Shown here in pieces: positions 47,816 to 59,522 of a stretch of 64,000 nucleotides of DNA. Under the pieces are notes generated by a model. That model had not been told where the DNA came from and did no database searches. It saw only the letters and a list, made by a program, of their open reading frames with translations. This DNA is from Diphasiastrum complanatum (Eukaryota > Streptophyta > Lycopodiopsida > Lycopodiales > Lycopodiaceae), in contig CM055113.1 of assembly GCA_029204225.1 (NCBI GenBank), forward strand, positions 15,516,971 to 15,580,970. Direction: 5' to 3'. Position numbers and translations under genes: made by a program. Position 1 is the first letter of the stretch. Each line of letters opens with the position of its first letter.

Positions 47816-48622
47816 TTACATCTTCTTTTTCGCTTCGTTGTGTTTGGGTATGTGACAGTCATTTATGTCGTGATTGGATCTTTTGAAATACCTACAAAAG
47901 AGCTTGGTTTTGGATGGCTGTTGTTGTCTGTGTTGTTGTTGTTGTTGCGTAGAATATGGCTGCTCCGCCTTCGTCTTCTTGTCCTTGAAGTTCTTCTTCT
48001 TGGACTGTTGCTTATTAGAGTACAATGCCATTGAATTGGTACTCATTGTAGATAAGCTCTTTCTCCTGACTTCTTCATGTAGTAAGCTTGTTGTCAGCTT
48101 CTAGAGTAATAGCACAGAAGTATTGCTCAGAAGCAATACTAAGTTGTCATAGCAGAATGGAAGACTAGCGAGAAGAGACATCGTTGAGTCTTCTTCTGAA
48201 ATAGGGGAACCTATGGCAGCAAGTTGATTCAACAACTGTTTGAACTCATTCAGATGACCACTAACCGAGGTGCCTTCGCTCATTTTGAGTGTGAGGACCT
48301 TCTTTCTCAAGAAAAGACGAGTCGATACATCTGAGGTCGCATAGATACTTGTGAGGCTATCCGATGCTTCTTTGGAGGTGGTACTGTTTGATACATGAGC
48401 AATTTGAGTGTCCTTCAGATTCAAGGATACAATGGCAAGTGCTTTGCGATCCTTTGCTTCCCAAGCTGGGAGCAGTTCAGGTTCCGCCAGTGTGGCTATC
48501 GCACCATTTATGTATCCCCATAGCTCCTCGATTAAGAACATCCTCATCTTGAATTTTCACATGTGAAAATTATGTCCGTTGAACTTGTTGATCAAACGGG
48601 TCTTTGAGGTTGAACCTTTCAT
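47816..48622 (-). pseudogene. Ty1-copia gag, copy B
   Basis: Orthologue of 6195-7003. It starts at the ATG at 48622 and shares the same TGA in place of the conserved Trp. The core 48547-48101 is open and differs from copy A at several residues. In the zinc knuckle (CRYFKRSNHDINDC) the second Cys is Phe, so zinc binding would be lost in this copy only. Confidence 0.85.
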
Positions 48623-48731
48623 TATGATCGAGTAACATAGATCAAATCACAAACAGAAAATGAACTAGCTCTGGGAAAACAAAAACGTATTAGGTTCTTC
48701 TGTATATTTCGTACTCTAGTAATCCAAAACC

Positions 48732-48744
48732 TGTTCTGATACCA
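48732..48744 (-). other. Primer binding site, copy B
   Basis: The minus strand reads TGGTATCAGAACA, adjacent to the LTR end (LTR begins at 48746 on the plus strand). Confidence 0.7.
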
Positions 48745-48745
48745 C

Positions 48746-49470
48746 TGATGAGGCACGCGGCTGCGAAAGTGATGCTCAATGTTCCCACAAAAAAAGACTA
48801 TAATGAATTGTTATTAGGATCTTGGATTACTTGGAGAACGAAAAATATAGAGCTACTCTAATAAGAGTATCAGTTTGGGTGTCTTAGACAACCGTTCAGA
48901 CAAATTGCAATACTGTTAGGTGTCTGAGACAACCATGCAATTTACCGATACTGATATTTAGATATAAAAAAATGTGAAGATAGTTAGGCGTCAAGACAAC
49001 CATACATTTCCTTGTTTGTGATATTGTGGAAGACGAGTGATAGTGAATTGACATTCAACAATAATGCAAGGAGATAAAACAATAGCGAATCTATGTATTA
49101 ATGTTTTAGTAACAACGATCAGATCACAATACAATAGCGTTGATAAGTGCGTGATTCTACTTATAGAAACAAAACAATAGCTAACGCTTTGAATATTTAT
49201 TCTCTCTCTCTCTCTAACCACTAACTCTGAGGAGTCAACTACTAGAAGACCAGTTTTGGTCATTAGATCTCTGATGGAGTATTTCTCGCATCATTCATCA
49301 TCAATCAACTTGTATCCACATGTATTTCTTCTCCAATCAGTCATTTACTTATATAGCAGCTGAATGATCTTGTGTTATTCTAACTTTACAATTACAAGAT
49401 CGTTCAACAGCTGTTTAACTGACTAATTAGAGTAGTTGTTATTGGAGCGTGAAGATGTAGACAGTTTGTA
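48746..49470 (-). repeat. 5' LTR of the minus-strand copia gag, copy B
   Basis: Orthologue of 7127-7850. The outer limit is approximate. Confidence 0.55.
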
Positions 49471-51592
49471 CTTGAATTTGTAGAGTGTCGTCTGTTTTGC
49501 ATTTTTTTCGAAAATTATTGCTGTTTGCGGGGAAAAAGACCTCTTTTTCAAGCTATTTTTGACGGAAAATCATCGCCACGCGCTATTACGCTGACACAGA
49601 ATTGTTAAAAAATGACGCGTAAATGGCCCATAATGGCCGGTTGCACTACTATTAAAATATTGTTCATTTGCTAATTTACGTTGTATGAAAATTCCATTTA
49701 TGCGGCCTATGCCCCTAGTTTCCGGGTTTGTCAGGACTAGGAGGTGCCAAGTATTTTCGTAATACAGTTTTAGTAATTAAAAACTTGGCCATGAGCTCAT
49801 AGAAATTGAAACCGTAAATAGGGCCAACTTGACTTTGAAATTGCAAGTTGAGGCCAAGTTAGGTGTTAAAAACGAATTTGGGCCAGTGCCCTATTTTTAG
49901 AGACAGTTTTTTGACAAGTCAGAAGGAGGTGCCCCATTTCTTGAAGGGGTGCACCTTCAGCCCATTGAGCGCCTACGTATAACCACGGAGGGGTGTGGGA
50001 CAAATTCTCGTTATCATCTTCTTGGAGAAAGAGAGAACTTGTGTGGAGAAGCTTGGAGAGAAAGGGAAGGAGTAGAAGTTGTTTTGCTTGGTGTCTCCCA
50101 TCTCTTCCACTTCCAATTTGTGCTCAATCCCATAGAGACAAGGAGGAGGAAAGGAGAAGAGGGTGATCTACCTGGTGCCTTCCACTCTAATTTCTTTGTT
50201 GGATCTTTGCTGCAAACTGCTTATACTTCATTGCTATTGCTCTGTTTCTCAGCCTTTAGCATTGTGTTTATTTCTTGCATCATTGTTTATTGAATCAGAT
50301 TTGATGCCATTTGTTGTGCTGCCTCTAACCATGTGGTTGCAGGCCCTGACATTCTGAGGATTGTACTTGTATATCTTTCCTATCTCTGACATTTGAATGC
50401 AGGTTGTGGAATTGTGGACAGCTTTGCCACCTTAATTAGAAAGATCTGAGGCTTGGAAGATTGTTGTCTCTCTGTCTTACAGATGTTTGAATCACTTTCT
50501 TATGATTCTATTTGTAATTAATTGTGTTTTTAAGTTTGAGAAGTTCGTGAATCATTTGTGACTGTTCCCTGCTCAAGGATTGTTGTCTTGTTAGGATAGT
50601 GTTCTTATGTTCTTTGAAGGTTATTGATCTATGAAACAAATCAAGGAACTATAAATCATTGCTTTAAGCCATTGTGGAAGCTTCTCCATTGCTGATCACC
50701 CAGAGATCATAAGCCTGTTCCACTTCAAAGTTTCTTGTTCATTCAAGATTTCCTTGAGAAAGAGTAGTTTTTGATCTATAAGGCATTTCCAATCCATTCC
50801 TCTGTAGATCATAATTGGAAAGCAACATATGTTGACCTCCAAATTGCTACCATTAAGTTAATTCGCAGATTTGTCCATTGTTGTCTGTGCCTATCTTCTC
50901 TACCTGGATCTTGCTTTGTTGTCTAAACCTGCTCACTACAGGTTGCGGCCTACTCGTTTCCTAACCTGCTGTCCATGGAGGCTTTATCATAATCCTAAAT
51001 CTATTTACGCCCTCACCTGCTGTCGCTACCTCTGCCTGTGCGCTCAGCTTCTGCCTACGTAGAAGAACCTGATCGATGCCTTGTCTCCCGCTGGAAAGAT
51101 CCCTGCCCTGAGACTTACCTGAGTGCCCTCACCAATATCCTACGGCCCTCCTGTTCATGCTCACTGGCCTGTTCTGTGGCCAGTCGGCCTGCCTGTCCAT
51201 CGCTGGCTTGTTTATTGCCTTTATCTCTGCCTACGGTCACTCTACTCTCTACCAGCAGCCTCCTTTCTTACTATCTGCGGCCCTCCTCCACCTATACATC
51301 GCTGCCCTACTGTGGGAACTTCGTGCATCGCTGGTTTGCTCCCTACTTGTGAATTTGCCTGTGGATCTGCCAGCGGCTCCCTTCATGCCTTGACCTCCTC
51401 CTTCCTTTCCATTCTTTGCCTGCGATTTTGTTACCTCTTCTTAATGTGCCGAGCTCTACGTGTGGCTTCTCAATCAACCACCTTATTTAGGAAAATTGTA
51501 AACCATTTGTTGTAGGTTTGGTATTTGTTTGGTAAGCTAACCGCCTGACATTTACAAAGCCTATTTTGCCGCATGTGGGGAAGTCACTGATC

Positions 51593-51765
51593 CTATGTCT
51601 CTTCTTGAAATGCTCTAGTAACTATAACCGTCTAATTGATAAGCAAGAACTGGACTTTGTAAATACTTGTTTCGGCCATTAAAAATTTCTAACGAACAAG
51701 GTATAAGCCTATTGATTGAGGGAAATCCTAATAGCCCATTTAGCTTTGTAAAGGTCATGGCTTTC
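51593..51765 (+). repeat. Direct repeat, left unit
   Basis: Runs from CCTATGTCTCTTCTTGAAAT to AAGGTCATGGCT; partner at 52589-52757, about 1.0 kb away, with roughly one mismatch per 15-20 bases. Confidence 0.9.
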
Positions 51766-52588
51766 CATAGTGGAACGATTCTTGTCCATTTCAGAGTTCC
51801 GTAGGCTATCTGATAATTGTCGGTAGACGGTTAGAATTCTGCCTTGCCGATTGCCACTGGAAGTGCCAGTGGTCATGAAGGCCTTATTTTCGACTCCATG
51901 CCCAATGGAGCTTGAGCTGTAATTGTGGTATAGACCGACTTCCGTTAGCATTTCCTTAGATTGGCAGTCTATTTGGAGGTCGTTTTATAATCCTTTAGTT
52001 GCACTTTTGGAATTGTCAGAAATGCCCTAAAAGCTCAAGTGAATATTTGTTGCCTTTTCGCAAAGTACTTAGTACTCAAAATGACCCGAAAGTGAAGTAG
52101 AAATTCTGTCGGGTTTTTCGCTTGTCGGGTTGCGAGGGAGAAATGCAAATTGTTGCGATGAACAATTCATTTCTGTAGACTACTTTGAGAGAGCGATTTA
52201 CATGGAAATGAGGGAGGGCATTTAGGATGAGTATGAGTAAGATTAAGTTCCAACAACAACTTCATTTTATCATATATTAGATGTTTGATCAAGATCTTAT
52301 TGAGTTTGCATCTTCTTAGTGAAGTAGATGTTAGATTTCTACATTGTCAAAGTAATCTATGAGTTTTTTTTCGAAAGGTAATTTTGACTATTGCAAAGCT
52401 AGATATTTCTTTTATATGATGCTTATCTTTGATTTTAATGTTTGCTAAGAAGTTTAATTCTTTTAACATTTGCCTTTGACAAATGCAAGTTTTCATATTG
52501 AATTCTTTTATATGATGCTTATCTTTGCTTTTAATAATTTTGCTAAGAAGTCTAATTCTTCTAACATGGTGTACTAATTTGTTCTAAT

Positions 52589-52757
52589 CCTATATCTCTT
52601 CTTGAAATGCTCTAGTAACTATAACTGTCTAATTAATAAGCAAGAACTGGACTTTGTAAATACTTGTTTCGGCTGTTAAAAATTTTTAACGAACAAGGTA
52701 TAAGCCTATTGACTGAGGGAAATCCTAATAGCCCATTTAGCTTTCTGAAGGTCATGG
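52589..52757 (+). repeat. Direct repeat, right unit
   Basis: Partner of 51593-51765. It ends 8 bp before the inverted-repeat element at 52765. Confidence 0.9.
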
Positions 52758-52764
52758 CTAAATG

Positions 52765-53182
52765 TTACAGCCGGTAGCGGGCCTGCTCACGCCCACTACC
52801 TAGTCCATTTAGGGCCCCCCAGGACCCTGAAATGTAGTACATAATTGGTGTGAGGAGTTATAGCGTACATGCATCAAATGTTCACAGCCGTATTTTGGTG
52901 CCAAGTACGTTCTTACATTAAACTACCTACCTAGTACGTACTTTTGCTAAGTTTACGTTTCCTTCAACGGAAAAGGCCACAGGCCATTGAATGTCATATT
53001 TCTGCTATAAGAAAGGTTCAACAACGAAAACCTAGTAGCATACAGGTTGTAAGTTGTAACGAGTCAACATTTTCTTACTGCGACTCACTGCTCTCAACAG
53101 CTCAGCGTGTTCTTGAGACAACAAACCGTCACATGATGAAGTGCCAAGTAGCAGGTGTGAGCGGGCCCGCTATCGGGTGTAA
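52765..53182. mobile_element. MITE-like element with 26-bp terminal inverted repeats
   Basis: The left end TTACAGCCGGTAGCGGGCCT and right end GGGCCCGCTATCGGGTGTAA are imperfect inverted repeats (about 22 of 26 matching) bounding 418 bp with no coding capacity. A third arm-like word follows at about 53253-53275. No convincing target duplication was seen, so it could also be an unrelated fold-back structure. It lies 500 bp upstream of the beta-helix gene. Confidence 0.55.
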
Positions 53183-53417
53183 TGGGTGGTCACTACCTAC
53201 CGAGCTGCAGAGCATCTTAGTATCTACCATCATATACCACCCACTACACCCTAGGCCGTGCTCATGCCGGCTACCTACTCAGATGTTCTCATTAAGGCCA
53301 AGCCATTTTCCTAGATTTCTGACTACACTAATAGAATCATCTTTACCTCTTTTGCTCTGCACATTTGCTTCACATTCTTGCTTCTTTTGCTCTTCACATT
53401 CTGCTTTTTAACGAGTC

Positions 53418-53497
53418 TGAAAGATTGGGCAAAGCAACTCACATCTTGTAGTAAGTGTGAAAGATTGGGCAAAGCAACTCACATCTTGTAGTAAGTG
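53418..53497 (+). repeat. Exact 2 x 40-bp tandem duplication
   Basis: A 40-bp unit beginning TGAAAGATTGGGCAAAGCAA is present twice in a row without a mismatch, 184 bp upstream of the beta-helix ATG, probably within its promoter. Confidence 0.95.
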
Positions 53498-53499
53498 TG

Positions 53500-53680
53500 C
53501 TTGAGTGTCAGTATTGGCACTCAATGTGTGAAATCACCCTGAGACTTGAGAAAATTGCTCAGCACCTCAAATTACCTCAGCTAGGTGTTTAGGTAGTGTG
53601 GTTGGCAGATTTGATCCACAGTTTATTCTTATGGTTGCATTCATATCCTAAATTGTAGTTTAGATATTGGGTTTGGACAA
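53500..53680 (+). promoter_or_regulatory. Presumed promoter / 5' UTR of the beta-helix gene
   Basis: Assigned by position only: it separates the tandem duplication from the start codon. No strong TATA box is visible. Confidence 0.3.
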
Positions 53681-55243
53681 ATGGCTAGTAACATGAATCT
53701 GATCCAAATGTGGAATGCATTTTTGCTCGCTGCAGTGATGATGGGCAATATATTGATGACAGATTGCCGCACACTATCCCAATCTGTTGATGAATACTTT
53801 GTCTGGAGTGATCCTTTGGGAAATCTGGTCTACAAGCCCATGCCAAATGGGGACATGCTTATGGATTTCTCATCTGTGGGGTATAAAGGCAGCGACGCTC
53901 CCTTCCCTTGTGCTCCAGTGATCAAGACACTGTGTCCCTCAGGTGGGGACGATACTGATCAGATTCAGGAGGCTATCGACGAGGTTTCGGCCATGCCTTT
54001 AGACGAGAATGGCCTGCGAGGAACGGTAAAGCTCACTCCAGGCACATTCAACGTCGGTAGCAGAAGCATTGTGATTGAAGCTAGCGGTGTAGTACTTCAA
54101 GGTAGCGGCGTATCAGAGACAGGCACGGTGCTGAATGCGCATGATCTTCCAGCAACTATCTTGTTTAAAATCGGAACGTATGGCCAGATTCAAGGAGTTG
54201 GGCGTCCGGCCATCATCAGTGAAACTGTGCCGTCGGGTTCAAGAATACTGATCGTTGATTGTTCAGACGGCTTTCAAGTTGGAGATAAGGTGCAGGTCTT
54301 CTGGCCCTGGACAGACTCATGGATTGCCATGATGAATATGACTGAACTATGGGGAAATCGTCACGGAACATTGACCACTATCGAGCGTGTAGTCAAAAAT
54401 ATTTATGACAACGTTCTTATCTTGGATGTTCCAGTTCCATTTCGAATAGATCAGCAGTATCTTGGTGGAGAACATGTTGCAGGAGTTCAGCTCATTCAAC
54501 TGCCAGTTGAGAAAAGAATCTCCAATGTGGGCATTCAAGATTTGATGGCTGTGAAAGACGCCACCATGCCCTATGGCTCGGGGAGCTTCCTTCACAGCGT
54601 CAACGTAGAAGATGCATGGTTCAGTAACATGGTCGTGGTGGATTTCGGTGGCAATCTAACGGCCCGGGCCAACATCAGTGGAGCTCAAGCTACTGTGTGG
54701 CTCAGTGGCAGCAAGATCACAGTGGAGAGGCTAAACCTCATCAGAACGATTCCAGCTAAGTCCCTTGGTCCCAAGCCCTTTGATATCGCTCTGGAAAGTC
54801 CTGCTCAGCAGATTCTGGTACGAGACACGCATGTGGCAGGAGACTACCAGATTGCCCTGCTTACCAACAACGGAGTGCAGGGTCCCAATGTCTTTTACAA
54901 CTGCAGAAGCTCGGGGAAGAACCACGCCCAGCCGCATGCCCTCTTCGCCACAGGACTGCTTTACGACAATGTGCAGATGGACATAGAGTATGGGACTCTG
55001 GACTTTATCAACCGGGGGCTTACAGGATCAGGAGCAGCACAAGGCTGGGCTGTGGCCTATGGTGTGGCATATAACTGCAGTGCTTATGCGATTAATGTGC
55101 TGAGTCCTCCGGGGGCATATAACTGGGCCCTCGGGTGCAATGGGCAATCCATAAACAAAGATACACGGGTGATTGGCTTAATAGATCCATCCATAACCTC
55201 GCTATATGAAGCCCAGCTCCTGGCAGCATCAACAATATTTTGA
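53681..55243 (+). CDS. Secreted right-handed beta-helix protein, pectate-lyase-superfamily-like
   Basis: An intact, intronless 520-codon gene. The start is the first ATG of a frame whose first ~28 residues form a signal-peptide-like segment (hydrophobic WNAFLLAAVMMGNILM, residues 11-26), so the product is probably secreted. Residues 88-100 (GGDDTDQIQEAID) and 114-143 (GTVKLTPGTFNVG, VVLQGSG) match the N-terminal cap and first coils of pectate-lyase-superfamily beta-helix proteins. Sequons include NMT (219), NLT and NIS. The C-terminal part has further coil-like repeats (VRDTHVAGDYQIALLTNNG, NVFYNCRSSG). Catalytic residues cannot be assigned; a cell-wall polysaccharide substrate is plausible but unproven. 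Its base composition is visibly more GC-rich than the surroundings. Copy A holds only codons 255-520. Confidence 0.88.
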   Translation: MASNMNLIQMWNAFLLAAVMMGNILMTDCRTLSQSVDEYFVWSDPLGNLVYKPMPNGDMLMDFSSVGYKGSDAPFPCAPVIKTLCPSGGDDTDQIQEAIDEVSAMPLDENGLRGTVKLTPGTFNVGSRSIVIEASGVVLQGSGVSETGTVLNAHDLPATILFKIGTYGQIQGVGRPAIISETVPSGSRILIVDCSDGFQVGDKVQVFWPWTDSWIAMMNMTELWGNRHGTLTTIERVVKNIYDNVLILDVPVPFRIDQQYLGGEHVAGVQLIQLPVEKRISNVGIQDLMAVKDATMPYGSGSFLHSVNVEDAWFSNMVVVDFGGNLTARANISGAQATVWLSGSKITVERLNLIRTIPAKSLGPKPFDIALESPAQQILVRDTHVAGDYQIALLTNNGVQGPNVFYNCRSSGKNHAQPHALFATGLLYDNVQMDIEYGTLDFINRGLTGSGAAQGWAVAYGVAYNCSAYAINVLSPPGAYNWALGCNGQSINKDTRVIGLIDPSITSLYEAQLLAASTIF

Positions 55244-57400
55244 TCAAATCTCTCTCGTGAAAACTAAGATCCCACTTTTGCTTCAAGTTCTCATGCAAAG
55301 GCGTTGGAAATTGGTGAACTTTGGAAACCTTTGAGATTTTTGCGAAGCCTTCGGGAGATTCTCTCGTTTCGGCATTTTTGTGAAGCCTTCGGATTTTCGC
55401 GAAGTCTTCAGGACATTCTCTCTCTTCGGCTTTCTCTCTTTCTCTTCGCTTTTTCCACAAAGCCAATTTTGCATGATAGGCATTTTTGGCACTTGTCGCA
55501 CTTTTCGCGTATTTCGCACTTTTGTGAAATCAGAACCAGAGAGTGAATATGTAACGGAATACAAAAAAGCAAAAGTGGACAAGGACAACTAACTAGAAGA
55601 AATCAAAGTAAGGATGTTCTTTTAATTACTAAAAATTAGATCAGCTGTCTCTCCATTCTCTATATATAGATAGATAGATAGATCAAGTGTTGGAATCAGA
55701 TGACCAAAACACAATGTGTGCTATTCCAATGTGGCAATCCATGCAATCATCTTCTCGGCCTGCACAGGTCCACTTTAATGTTATATAAACAGCCTACTTT
55801 GGTTGTCATAATGCAACTTTTTCAAGAGACATTATGTTGTTATTGTATTTCTCCTATGTTCCTCTCCATTTACATGTATCTCTTGTTTCTTGATTCATGA
55901 TCTTTGTTATAATGGTGGTTCTAATTCATAGTTTCCCATAACCTGAAGAAAACCTGGCATCCCACCCTCAACTCCTAGCCACCCACTTATCTACCTGAAC
56001 CCAAAAGGGCTCGTCCCAAGGGACAAGAGATAATGTGCATTTGCTTCTTATGAGGAGAAGAACCTAAGGCCCTAATTACTTATGAAACAAGTGTGTATGG
56101 GACAAGTGTGTAGGAAATGGCATCATTGGGCAAACTCAATGACAGCGACAGCTTTGTGCTGGCTTGCGCCATCGTCTCCTTCAACATAACCAACATCAAG
56201 ATAGAAATCAACCTACTATAAAAAAAATACAAATCTACCAAAGTACACCAGCTAACGTAAATCAAGATTAGCTTCAATCAAATAAAAAATTGCAGGCAAC
56301 GTTCCAAAGTTGCACTTTGCTGAACACCACGTTGATTAGTGGGCCAAGTTTGTGTTTTTAACCAAATGTTTTTGTTGTATATATTTTATTAGAATTGGTG
56401 ACAATGGTGAGGAACTTAGTAGCCAGCCAGTTTAGTGGGCCTTGATTTGGTCAATGATAGCTAACAACTTAGCTTCTTACATTTGAAGATTCTCATGTTT
56501 TCAAGGTAGGTGCATCACAATTTGTTTAGTCACGATATTTCAAAACATGTATATTTAGATATCATTCTTAATGCAGCATATAGAATGCTGATGGTTGCAT
56601 TCGTTAGATATAAGTACCCAAAGGTGGATGTACTCATGGGCAAAAAATGCAGGGAGAAGACATCCAATTCAACTTGAATAATGGAGCTAGAGTAACATTT
56701 TAGTGAAACTAAATATAAGTAGGAGAGTTAATGTACATTGAGGAGAAGCTACATTGAATAAACAAATGAGAATAACAAAAAGAAGAGCAAGTCTAGTTAT
56801 ATTCATGTATGGATTCATCTGTCCAAAATAGTAAATTTTTCATATATCTCTCTCTATGTTCTTTCATTCCTTCGCTCTTTCCATCCACTCAACCATCTCC
56901 TTCATGATTTAAAGATTAGACTAAATTGTCAGAGAACATGTGGTTTTAATATAAGCAATCTAGAGTCACAAAAACGATTAGAGATCTCTAAGGAATCTGA
57001 GGTAAGAGATTGGTGCCAATATGATTATTAGGCTCATAGCAAATTCTTTCTTATTGTAGCTTCTATGTAGAAGGTGCATTTGAGCCTTCTTAAGTGAAAT
57101 CTGTGCCAAAAAAGATTTCATAGCAAATGGTTGCACCTTCCATGGAAAAGGTGCATGCTATTTTTTTGTTGTTGTAGTTTTACTAAAAAATCTCCTCAAG
57201 CAAAATTTGTGCTAAACATCTCATATTTAATAGAAAATCGTTTTTAGCAAAAAATTTGCTTAGAAGGCTGTTGGATTTTTTTTCATAAAATCTCAAAAAT
57301 TGTTTTTACGTCGAAAGGTGTGTGTAAAATTCTTGACCTTTTTTTTACACATACCTTTTATGCAAAAGATTGGCCCTTTTTCCAAGTTTCAATAGATTTT
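55244..57400. other. 3' flank of the beta-helix gene
   Basis: Includes the probable 3' UTR (55244 to about 55900), nearly identical to copy A, then increasingly diverged non-coding DNA matching 11150-12620. No further gene. Confidence 0.55.
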
Positions 57401-57499
57401 GTTCATTTTTTTGGAGTAAGCTGGTGGAGGGGTTTTTTGCTTCCTAACTCAGGGGGCGTGTGGGCCTTGTAGGGCCTGCTTGTTGAACTTTTGAGAAAT

Positions 57500-57955
57500 A
57501 AGTAAAGATCCATGCCAAATAAGTCAAAGATGGCCCTGGCATAAATGAGTATGCCTTCACCGGTAGGAGAATGTAGGCGGAAGGTACACATAAATCCAAG
57601 ACATCCAATAGAGGAAGAATAGCTCTTACAAACGTGTCTTTACTGAGAGAATGTGAGAGGAAGTTGCACAAAATTCTATAAGTGTTCCACCTAAGAAAGT
57701 GTGTCTCTTTCTTTTAAGATAAGTCAAAAGTGAATTTATGTGGGATAAGATGTGTTGAGAATCACAGGATTGGATCCAAACCAAATAGGTCAAAAAAGTA
57801 TGACTTACAATGGCATACATCAATGTGAGCTCACCAATAGGAGAATGTGGCCGAAGATACACAAAAATCTAAGACATTCAACAAATGAAGACTAGTTGTC
57901 CTCTAGTGTGGGTGGAAGCTCAACAAAGGTCCAAGACAATCAATACAAGAAGAAC
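57500..57955. repeat. Diverged tandem repeats, copy B
   Basis: Orthologue of 12735-13190 with the same internal ~125/260-bp periodicity. Confidence 0.6.
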
Positions 57956-57959
57956 AATT

Positions 57960-58771
57960 GTTATGGACAGAGCATCAAAGTCAATTATGCAAGTGTTTTG
58001 ATTTAATCGAAGCATGTCCCCTATAAAACATAATATCTCAGAAATTCTTTGTAATATGTTATATTTATATGCTTACATGAAGGAGGAGTATTAGAGAATA
58101 TTTGATTTTGGTAGAAGAATCTATATTTTAGATATGTTTAGACATTGAACTAAGATTAGTGCATCGAGCAAAAAAACATTGAGACCAAAGAGAAGAAAAA
58201 TGATCTTAATACTCAGTTTTCAAGAAAAGAAATTATATATGAAAAAATTTAAAATCCATAATAATTACATACTATTGAATTGATTAAAAAATCATTATAA
58301 AAAAAACCACAAAAATGAACACAACATAGATTATCAAACCAAATTTTTTATATTTTCAAATTTGTCTATATGGGAAAAAATTTAAATGTAGATTTTTTTT
58401 TTAAAATTTATAATCTTACAGGTTATTCAAAAAATAGATATTTGACAAAAAAAAATAATTCAAAATATTTTGGTTTTTCTATTTCTTATAATTACTCTAT
58501 TCGCTACAAAATGAATAGACTAACTATAAAAATATATATACATTCAAAGTTAAATTTTAGAACTTATCTCATTTATTATAAGCTTAAACTATCGTAAATC
58601 AATTATCATTGAGATTTACTAAAATTAAAACATACTATTGTTTCTAAAAAGTTTTATAATCATACATATAAAATATAAAATTTTTCTAAAATTTGCATAT
58701 ATAATATTTAAAAATTTTAATACATTCAATAAACATTTCAAATAAAATAAAATATAATCCTTTTGAATATT

Positions 58772-58857
<86 letters not shown>

Positions 58858-59035
58858 TTGATGTAGTACTTTAGAGTAGAGATAAACAATTGGGGAATTG
58901 TTCTATTTCTAAATACTTATTTGACATTGAAACCAGACTAAGGATAATGATTTTATGAGTAAGTGCGAAAGTTAACAAATTGGTTTTTTAACTTTTTGCC
59001 AGCTTTGAGGACAGAACTTGTTTAAAGGAGGAAGA
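57960..59035. other. AT-rich DNA with a deletion junction
   Basis: Matches 13200-14055, then an expanded (AT)n tract (58777-58855) leads straight into sequence equivalent to 17873. About 3.8 kb of copy A is therefore missing here. No gene. Confidence 0.7.
58777..58855. repeat. (AT)n microsatellite at the deletion junction
   Basis: About 79 bp against about 27 bp at the copy A equivalent (14029-14055). Confidence 0.95.
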
Positions 59036-59036
59036 T

Positions 59037-59478
59037 TGTTACGTCCACGTTTTGTTCATTAGAATTCAAAATAATCTCACACTTGAATATTTGGTATTTT
59101 AGTGTACAAGATTATTAGTTATGCCACGTCACTCCAAACTGGGTTAAAAATGTAATTAATAATCTTCTGAGAACTTAAATGCTCTAATTAGGACTTATGG
59201 AGCTAGTACATAGTAAGTGCTTGAAGTGCATGTTAAGAAGATCAAAAGCAATTGGTTGAGAATTGACATCCTATATGGAATATTCCTAGGCTTTTGGAGT
59301 CTATATAACATGTAGGAACTCGCCCATCCAGGACCTGATTTTAATCAATCATTGTAGCTCGGGGGAGAAGCTGACGGGAAATTGACTCTTGGCTTCCAGC
59401 TGGTTGGGTTGTTTGGCTCCACAATAGTCCTTTTGGTGCATGCAGTAGGATCTAGAGGAACCTCACTTGATGATTACA
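59037..59478 (+). repeat. LTR of the non-coding element, copy B
   Basis: Orthologue of 18055-18498, preceded by the same purine tract. Its left partner is deleted, leaving an LTR without a 5' half. Confidence 0.7.
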
Positions 59479-59522
59479 ATGAACACTTCAATCTTATATG
59501 TCTTATGGTACAAAAACATTAG

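Larger units (their letters stand above)
49471..52760. other. Non-coding region upstream of the beta-helix gene
   Basis: 49471-51287 matches 7851-9623. 51288-52373 and the stretch from about 52410 on are absent from copy A. An imperfect direct repeat of about 170 bp occurs at 51593-51765 and 52589-52757, and a ~60-bp repeat at 52408-52470 and 52504-52568. The C-rich open frames at 51038-51515 shift between copies and are not accepted as genes. Confidence 0.5.

Noticed and set aside
52765-53182. PIF/Harbinger assignment of the inverted-repeat element
   Set aside because: TTA and TAA at the two edges are inverted, not direct, so they are not a target duplication; the class is left open.
52944-53411. 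155-codon frame upstream of the beta-helix gene
   Set aside because: It runs through the inverted-repeat element and a pyrimidine-rich stretch; no domain, and no equivalent in copy A.
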